A stretch of DNA of 64,000 nucleotides, taken from contig JAFDVR010000019.1 of the NCBI GenBank assembly GCA_018268855.1, positions 1-64,000 of the forward strand. Direction: 5' to 3'. The first letter of the stretch is position 1, and each line of letters begins with the position of its first letter. This stretch comes from Acidobacteriota bacterium (GTDB lineage Bacteria > Acidobacteriota > Terriglobia > Terriglobales > Acidobacteriaceae). The notes under the pieces were generated by a model. The model did no database searches. It saw only the letters and a list, made by a program, of their open reading frames with translations, and had not been told where the DNA came from. Positions 58,515-64,000 of this stretch are shown piece by piece. A program made the translations under genes and the position numbers.

Positions 58515-59327
58515 ATGTTGAGAATCCACACAAAACTAGAATACGAATGGGTTGAGGATACTCAGAGTTACGCCCTTGTCCACGAAGAAGGATACGACTA
58601 CAACGGACGGATCGCTGAGTGCAAAGGTGCTTCTCCCGTGCAAGAAGAACTGGCGGAACGTCAGAAAGAATTCGGCCAGACTCTTCAGAATGACTACGGA
58701 TCGACTTTTGCAAATCAGCAGAACGTCCTCGGCTCCCTCAATAAAACTCTCCAGCCAATCGTAGAGGCCGGTGTAGGCCAGTACGGGTTCACGAATGCGG
58801 AAGATGCGGCAATGCGTACACAGGCTTCGTCTGGTACCGCGCAACAGTATCAGAACGCTCGTCGGGCTATAGGCCAAGCGCAGGCTGCACAAGGCGGCGG
58901 AAATGAATTCCTGCCCACCGGTTCCAACGCACAGGTAAATGCGACCTTGGCGCGCGGTGCAGCACAGCAGGAATCTGGTCAGCAACTAGGAATTACCTCG
59001 AAAGGCTACAAACAGGGTCGCCAAAACTTCATGAACGCCGTCAATGCCGAGCAAGGCGTAGCCAATACCTACAATCCTCAGAGTTTCATCAGCGGAGCGC
59101 AGAACGGAATAAGTTCGGCCTACGATATGGAATCTAAGAATAAGCAACTCAATGATGCTGCGAATCCGTGGACTTCTGTTGGTGGACTTCTTGGTGGCGT
59201 GGCTGGTTCTTTCCTCGGACCAATCGGCACTTCTGTTGGAAGCAAAATAGGGTCGTTTATTGGCGGTTCAGCGAGCGGAGCTACGAGCGGGGAAGAAGAT
59301 ACCGGACCTTTTGCCGGGATAGTTTAG
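58515..59327 (+). CDS. Phage internal-virion-like protein, Gly-rich C-terminus
   Basis: 270 residues. A helical Gln/Ala-rich middle (TAQQYQNARRAIGQAQAAQGGG) is followed by a hydrophobic Gly-rich C-terminus (GGLLGGVAGSFLGPIGTSVGSKIGSFIGG) that could insert into a membrane. This composition is frequent in small DNA-ejection proteins such as T7 gp14. It starts 5 bases after the previous gene. Function inferred from composition and position. Confidence 0.55.
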   Translation: MLRIHTKLEYEWVEDTQSYALVHEEGYDYNGRIAECKGASPVQEELAERQKEFGQTLQNDYGSTFANQQNVLGSLNKTLQPIVEAGVGQYGFTNAEDAAMRTQASSGTAQQYQNARRAIGQAQAAQGGGNEFLPTGSNAQVNATLARGAAQQESGQQLGITSKGYKQGRQNFMNAVNAEQGVANTYNPQSFISGAQNGISSAYDMESKNKQLNDAANPWTSVGGLLGGVAGSFLGPIGTSVGSKIGSFIGGSASGATSGEEDTGPFAGIV

Positions 59328-59334
59328 GAAAATT

Positions 59335-59442
59335 ATGACAGACAAGATCGAAGCTCTACTCGATGGAATTGCTGCCTTGAAGGGTTGGCACAACCCCGAG
59401 AGTTACACACCACAAATTAGAAATTTAGGAAGCAGAATCTAG
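59335..59442 (+). CDS. Very small protein in the virion-like operon
   Basis: 35 residues (MTDKIEALLDGIAALKGWHN ... NLGSRI), TAGGAAAATT before the ATG. It fits without gaps between 58515-59327 and 59446. It may be real or a spurious open frame; nothing else can be said. Confidence 0.4.
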   Translation: MTDKIEALLDGIAALKGWHNPESYTPQIRNLGSRI

Positions 59443-59445
59443 AAA

Positions 59446-61002
59446 ATGGACCCAACAATCGAACAACAGAACGCGCAGGTGCAGCAGAACGTAAATGCTG
59501 CTCCACCTCCCCCAGTTACTCCTCCTGATATGAGTGGTGGCCAACCGCAGATGCCCAATGTTGGTACAGCGTCTCCACCGAATGTAGTTCCCCACACCAC
59601 GATGATGGGTCAGGTAGCGCGCGCGCTGTTGGGGCACACCACTTCTTACTCTGTAGACGCAAACGGCAATACGGTAGCCACAGAAGCACCTCAGAAGCCG
59701 GGTTCTTTCTTCAAGAATGTAATCGCCGCTGCCATCCTCGGCGGGGCGGCGGCGGATGACGCGCATACCAAAAATCCTCAAGCTGGATTTATGTCTGGCC
59801 TTGTTCGCGGTGCCGGCGCAGAAGTCGGTGACCAGCGCGCCCAGGACCTGATGAAACAGAAGCAGGCACGTGCCGAGTTCGAACAGCACAATCAAGCGAA
59901 CGAAGAGCAGCGCAGACAACAGGGTTTTGGAACGGAAGAGCAGTTACGCAAGGCACAGATAGCCGAGGCGAACCAGCAGACCTTACGCATCAATCAACTC
60001 ATGCAGGGTGAGAATTTCGACCAGCATGTGAAGGAAGCCGATCGCGGTCGTGTCCAGTTGAAGCCTTATGAAGACGCCGGCCTGAAACCCGCTGCCAGAG
60101 ATATCCCCGAATCCGAATGGACGCAGTTTGTAAAGGACCACCCCGGAGCAACAAGTTGGGACTGGGCACACACTGGCGTGAAAGTCGGCCATGACGCGGA
60201 CGGGAAGCCGACCTATGAAGCCACACTATCCGCGTACAACCCCACAGAGGGTGTAACGGTCACTCCTGAGTTGATCTCGCAGTTCAAGAAAGACGGGCTA
60301 TTTGTCCGCCACCCTGAATATGAAGACGTACTCAAACCGGGCAAGAAACTGGATGTCTCTGCTTATATCGCTGTGAAGCGGGCGGACGACCTCGTTTATG
60401 CAGATAAGGTGACTAGAGACAAGAACGACCTCGAATCTGAAGGTGTCAAAGCCCGAATCGCCGCAGAAAAGGCATCGGCTGCTGCCTCTTATGCCTCTGC
60501 CGCTCGTTCACAAGCAGAGACAGGACAAATCAATCTCGGAAAGACGCAGCAACAGGCATTCAACAAGGCTCTCGAAAGGCTGAACCAAGCAGGCGGGGAT
60601 GTGATGAAACTAGACCCATCCGACCGCATACTTATCGGTGAATCGGGCAACAAGATTCTGGGCAACCTGACCGACGCTTACCGCACCGCTGTCCAGAATG
60701 GGGATACAGAAACGGCTCATTCCCTTCTGAGCCAGATGCAGTCCATCAGTTCCCTGACGACATCGGCTATGACGGCGGCGAAGAACGAGACAAATACGGA
60801 TGATTCGCGAATCAACGCCGCCGTGGAATCGTTGAGAGGCAAATCGCCTGAAGAAATTGACGCGGCTTTGTCTGATCCGCGCATACCTGATTCAGCAAAG
60901 TCTGCAATACGCAAAGCACTTGGCCTGCCGGATGCGCCTGCAAGGAAATCCCCCGATAACCAGATGCTCACCAGCGATGGCGTTGAGGCTCCGGCACTTT
61001 AA
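59446..61002 (+). CDS. Phage internal-virion-like protein (Gln/Ala-rich)
   Basis: 518 residues. The N-terminal 60 residues are Pro/Gln-rich, followed by a hydrophobic segment (FFKNVIAAAILGGAAADDAHTKNPQAGFMSGLVRGAGAE) and then coiled-coil and Ala/Gln-rich regions (AAEKASAAASYASAARSQAETGQ). It matches no named family that I recognise. Its ending TAATG overlaps the start of the 61002 gene by one base, so the proteins are probably made together. Similar in style to phage ejection proteins. Confidence 0.55.
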   Translation: MDPTIEQQNAQVQQNVNAAPPPPVTPPDMSGGQPQMPNVGTASPPNVVPHTTMMGQVARALLGHTTSYSVDANGNTVATEAPQKPGSFFKNVIAAAILGGAAADDAHTKNPQAGFMSGLVRGAGAEVGDQRAQDLMKQKQARAEFEQHNQANEEQRRQQGFGTEEQLRKAQIAEANQQTLRINQLMQGENFDQHVKEADRGRVQLKPYEDAGLKPAARDIPESEWTQFVKDHPGATSWDWAHTGVKVGHDADGKPTYEATLSAYNPTEGVTVTPELISQFKKDGLFVRHPEYEDVLKPGKKLDVSAYIAVKRADDLVYADKVTRDKNDLESEGVKARIAAEKASAAASYASAARSQAETGQINLGKTQQQAFNKALERLNQAGGDVMKLDPSDRILIGESGNKILGNLTDAYRTAVQNGDTETAHSLLSQMQSISSLTTSAMTAAKNETNTDDSRINAAVESLRGKSPEEIDAALSDPRIPDSAKSAIRKALGLPDAPARKSPDNQMLTSDGVEAPAL

Positions 61003-64000
61003 TGGCAACAACATCTAACATCGGCGACTTGTGGGGCTCTTCTACTCCAGCACGTATGAGCACAGACATTGGACATCTTTGGGAGGGGCAGCAAACCACG
61101 GCTCCCACTGACCAGCCTGAAATTGGAAATCTGTGGTCCGCATCTACGCAAGAACATCCGGCACCACCGACATCATCTGTAGGGGATCTATGGGGCGGAT
61201 TGAATCCGGAAAATGGACTGCCTAAACAGCCAGCGCAACCATCCTCGGTGGGTGAGCGATTCTCGCGTGCATGGAACAATCCGAATCGCGGATTTCTTGG
61301 AAGAGTGTTCGATACGGCAAACACCCCGCTGCTGGACCTGCATCGTGAAGGCGCGACTGGATTCGAAGCCGGCGCAGAAGATGTGCTATCGGGGCTTACT
61401 TCTCCGCTCTCGCTATTACTAACGATTGGCACTCTTGGAACAGGGGGCCTGGTTGAAAGCGGCGGAGTTGCGGCATTGCGAACTGCGGGTCTCGGCGCTG
61501 AAGAAATCGGGGGTATTGCTAAGGGTGCGAAAATACTCAGTGATGCCAACAAAGCGGGACGATCCCTGTCTGAAGGTCTCGATCTTGCAGAACAGGCCGG
61601 TGTGAATAGGGATCTCTTACAGCGCGGTTTGTCTGCTCTCAAAGACGCTGGCTTCACAACTGATTCACTTACAAGCAAGGGTATGATACGTCGTGGTGGC
61701 GCGGCGGGATTGCGCGTCCTCAGTGTTTCCCCTCTCAAGGCAGAAACTGTCGCAACAGGGTTGCAGGCGCTCACTGATGCGGGTTTCACCGCGCAGCAGG
61801 CAATGCAAGCCGCGGAGTTGTCGCCAAAAGTTCTCGATGCTCTGAAGGATGGCGATTACAAAGAAGCGGAACGCCTTGCCGTAAACGTGCTTGGCTCCGG
61901 TACGTTCGCAGCCCTTGGCGCGCATTCTGTCGCCAAAGATGCCGCACCTATTTTCGATGAGGTTTCATCCCGCGCGGGATTGCGTGTGAAAGACACTCCC
62001 GAAAATAACCTGATTGCGAAGCATTTCGGTAAGTACGACCGTGATGTTGTGCAAGCAGGTCGCAGCAATGAATTGTGGGCTCAGGATTTGCGTGACAAGT
62101 ATGGCAAGATCACGCCCACACAACAACAGCGCATCTTTAACTATGTTCAGGCTGGCTTAGATCCAGACACGATGGCTTCGCGTCACAACGCGCTCGCAGA
62201 AGCGGCAGGCAGTTCTGAACATATCCCCTCCCTGTCATCTGAACCTGTCACGTCCGGTATGTCTTCGGAGCGGGTTCAGGAACTCATCGACTCCAAGCAT
62301 ATCCAGAAAAGTTACACGCCAGCAGAGATTAGCGATCTGCTCACGAGCTACGACCCCCGACAACTTTCCGCTGAAGAGAAAGCACTCGCGGTTGCAGTAC
62401 GTGAAAAACTCAACGAGTCTCTGGAGACCTCGCAGAAGGCCGGCGTGCTCAAGGATGGTATCGAGAGTTATTTGACCCAAATATGGGAAAAGGATGGCAA
62501 CAATGCTGCGGCGAACAAGCTGCGGCACGATGCACAGCAGGGCGCCTTCGACGTAAACACGACAATGGCACGGCAGCGCATGTTTGACAATGCGTTCGAA
62601 GGCCAGTTGCTCGGGAGGAAACTAGCCGAAACTGATCCAATTGCATTGGCCGCGAACAACGCAAATTCGTTCGCGCGCGCGATCGCTGCAAGAGAAGCCA
62701 TTGCAAGGCTCAAAGATAGCAGCGAACTCGCATCAGACACTCGTCCACTTGTTGCGCTTTCTGGACATGGCGAAGTCGTCGACGGGGAGAACGGTGCATC
62801 CGTATTGGTGCATCCATCTTCGATGACGAAAATCACCATCCCAGATGATACGGTGAGCACCTTGCAAAACAGCGGTGCTCTGCAACGAGGTCTTCACGAT
62901 GGTTCTATCGTTAAGCTCAATAAACCGGTCACGATGGACAGCATCGGCGGGGAGATAGACCGTCTAGAAAATAGATCAATCGGCAGGCCCATCAAGTTTG
63001 ACGTAGAGGGTAATGTCGAATTACGCAAACAGATCGACACGTTGAAAGCAATTCGAGACGGACGCGAACCTGCGTCATCGCTGGATGCCTACAACGCGCA
63101 ACAGAAACCGCTGTATGCGTGGGACACTCATGGATACCAACCCGTGGACCATGCGGCGTTTCGTGGCTGGAAGCACGTCGCAACATCTCCAAGCGGAGAT
63201 CCTGTCCTTCTTCAAAGTGACATGCTGGTGCATCCAGAAGCGGCGGAATATCTAAACCGCCGTCTCGGGTTGGACTCGCAGGGACCCGGCGACAATGCTG
63301 TCGGAAAGGCACTGCTGAAGGCGAACCGCGAGGGCAAAGGGCTTCTTCTCTTTGGCTCACCTTTCCACGTCGCTCAGGAAGCGTTGCGCGCTGTAATGAC
63401 CGGAGTAAATCCGTTCGGCATCGAACGCTGGGATTTAGCAAACGATCCGGTGCTTGCGAAAGGAGTTGAGCACGGCCTTACGCTCGGGCGCGATCATCGA
63501 GAGCTCTCCGCCTTTAAGGATGGTGAGTTGCAAGGGCACTCTGCGCTGCTCTCAAAAGTCCCCGGCCTGCGACAGATCCAGTCTGGGTTAGACAATTTCC
63601 TTTTTCAGAAGTACATTCCCTCCCTGAAAGCGCGCGCGTTCCGCAGTCTTCAGGAGAGGTATGCGAAGGCATATCCGGACTGGACTGCCGACAAAGTTGC
63701 GGAAGTCGCCGCGGCTGATACAAATGAGCGGTTCGGTGGGATCAACTACAAGAAAATCGGACGCACTGCTGCGACACAAAACTGGTTCAAGTTGGCAGCT
63801 CTCGCACCGGACTGGCTCGAAGGTGAAGTCAGATCCATTGCACGCCCCTTTGGAACAGAAGGCAAAATTGCCCGTATCGACATGCTCCGCGGTGCCGCCG
63901 CCTTGTGGACCGCTTCGCGTGTGCTGAATTACCTTATCAGTGGCAATGGCCATTACGAAGCGCCGTTCGGCGTTGCCCTCAAAGGCGACGATGGCCGCGA
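61002..64000 (+). CDS. Large phage virion-like protein, incomplete at window end
   Basis: At least 999 residues; the frame is open to the window end. Residues 7-66 contain four copies of a short [IV]G[DHN]LW motif (IGDLWG, IGHLWE, IGNLWS, VGDLWG), spaced 11-20 residues apart. A hydrophobic stretch (LSLLLTIGTLGTGGLVESGGVAALRTAGLG) follows at about 135-160, then long helical regions. Near the end RFGGINYKKIGRTAATQNWFKLAALAPDWLEGEVRS resembles phage large polyvalent-protein (LPD-type) segments. It probably enters the cell with phage DNA or forms the internal core. Large size and position suggest a T7 gp16-like role, which is inference. Confidence 0.6.
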   Translation, partial: MATTSNIGDLWGSSTPARMSTDIGHLWEGQQTTAPTDQPEIGNLWSASTQEHPAPPTSSVGDLWGGLNPENGLPKQPAQPSSVGERFSRAWNNPNRGFLGRVFDTANTPLLDLHREGATGFEAGAEDVLSGLTSPLSLLLTIGTLGTGGLVESGGVAALRTAGLGAEEIGGIAKGAKILSDANKAGRSLSEGLDLAEQAGVNRDLLQRGLSALKDAGFTTDSLTSKGMIRRGGAAGLRVLSVSPLKAETVATGLQALTDAGFTAQQAMQAAELSPKVLDALKDGDYKEAERLAVNVLGSGTFAALGAHSVAKDAAPIFDEVSSRAGLRVKDTPENNLIAKHFGKYDRDVVQAGRSNELWAQDLRDKYGKITPTQQQRIFNYVQAGLDPDTMASRHNALAEAAGSSEHIPSLSSEPVTSGMSSERVQELIDSKHIQKSYTPAEISDLLTSYDPRQLSAEEKALAVAVREKLNESLETSQKAGVLKDGIESYLTQIWEKDGNNAAANKLRHDAQQGAFDVNTTMARQRMFDNAFEGQLLGRKLAETDPIALAANNANSFARAIAAREAIARLKDSSELASDTRPLVALSGHGEVVDGENGASVLVHPSSMTKITIPDDTVSTLQNSGALQRGLHDGSIVKLNKPVTMDSIGGEIDRLENRSIGRPIKFDVEGNVELRKQIDTLKAIRDGREPASSLDAYNAQQKPLYAWDTHGYQPVDHAAFRGWKHVATSPSGDPVLLQSDMLVHPEAAEYLNRRLGLDSQGPGDNAVGKALLKANREGKGLLLFGSPFHVAQEALRAVMTGVNPFGIERWDLANDPVLAKGVEHGLTLGRDHRELSAFKDGELQGHSALLSKVPGLRQIQSGLDNFLFQKYIPSLKARAFRSLQERYAKAYPDWTADKVAEVAAADTNERFGGINYKKIGRTAATQNWFKLAALAPDWLEGEVRSIARPFGTEGKIARIDMLRGAAALWTASRVLNYLISGNGHYEAPFGVALKGDDGR

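Larger units (their letters stand above)
49886..64000. mobile_element. Integrated element (phage-like genomic island), left part
   Basis: The boundary is the tRNA-Ala scar. To its right are 13-bp direct repeats, a short Argonaute system, an RHH protein, a replication-organiser-like gene, a serine recombinase and large virion-like proteins, none resembling the housekeeping genes to the left. The element continues past the window end; no tyrosine integrase was found inside the window and one may lie beyond it. Confidence 0.8.

Overview
The window looks like a chromosomal segment of an Acidobacteriota (Terriglobia-like) bacterium with an integrated element at its right end. This placement is an inference. 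It rests on moderately high GC, a secreted pro-kumamolisin/Ig-repeat protein, a PCYCxC-motif protein, a compact tig-clpP-clpX-lon block, an Entner-Doudoroff dehydratase and many short intergenic GTCATCTCGACC-type repeats. No rRNA or complete tRNA gene was found to confirm it.

Layout, bases 1-49885 (chromosome): the end of a LolD-type ABC ATPase, then clpC; a three-gene operon (small membrane protein, winged-helix repressor, shortened CreD) with three copies of an ACTTTG-N5-CAAAGT operator; a secreted alpha/beta hydrolase, a YtxH protein and a family-5 uracil-DNA glycosylase; the protein quality-control block tig, clpP, clpX, lon; edd; two tiny membrane proteins; a TonB-like/DUF6438/ankyrin secreted protein. 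A SAM-I riboswitch follows, upstream of a threonine synthase-like gene and a MoaD/ThiS sulfur-carrier gene. Next come an M18 aminopeptidase, ppk1, the giant Ig-repeat protein, glmU, a GT87 membrane glycosyltransferase, a PCYCxC protein, a GIY-YIG protein flanked by repeats, a ROK sugar kinase plus GmhA-type isomerase, an MFS transporter, metG (with an unusual insertion and a hairpin over its start), tatD, yajQ, a sulfatase, a polyprenyl diphosphate synthase, an Xre/RES toxin-antitoxin pair, an SGNH esterase, a LacI regulator and a CotH-like lipoprotein.

Bases 49886-64000 are the left part of an integrated element, probably a prophage or phage-like island. The boundary is a 3' tRNA-Ala fragment (anticodon loop to CCA), the scar left by integration into a tRNA gene. 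Next to it lies a two-gene short prokaryotic Argonaute system in which a DUF4365-type nuclease fused to an APAZ domain overlaps a catalytically dead MID-PIWI Argonaute (SPARDA type). After that come an RHH protein, a Cys-rich protein, a winged-helix replication-organiser-like protein carrying direct repeats in its own gene, a serine recombinase, and a rightward operon of large Gln/Ala/Gly-rich proteins. By size order and composition these resemble phage internal-virion (DNA ejection) proteins. The last of them runs off the window.

Most confident calls: the housekeeping genes, the SAM-I riboswitch, the short Argonaute pair and the tRNA scar. Most speculative: the sulfur-carrier pathway role of the threonine synthase-like gene, the internal origin in the replication gene and the ejection-protein reading of the last operon.
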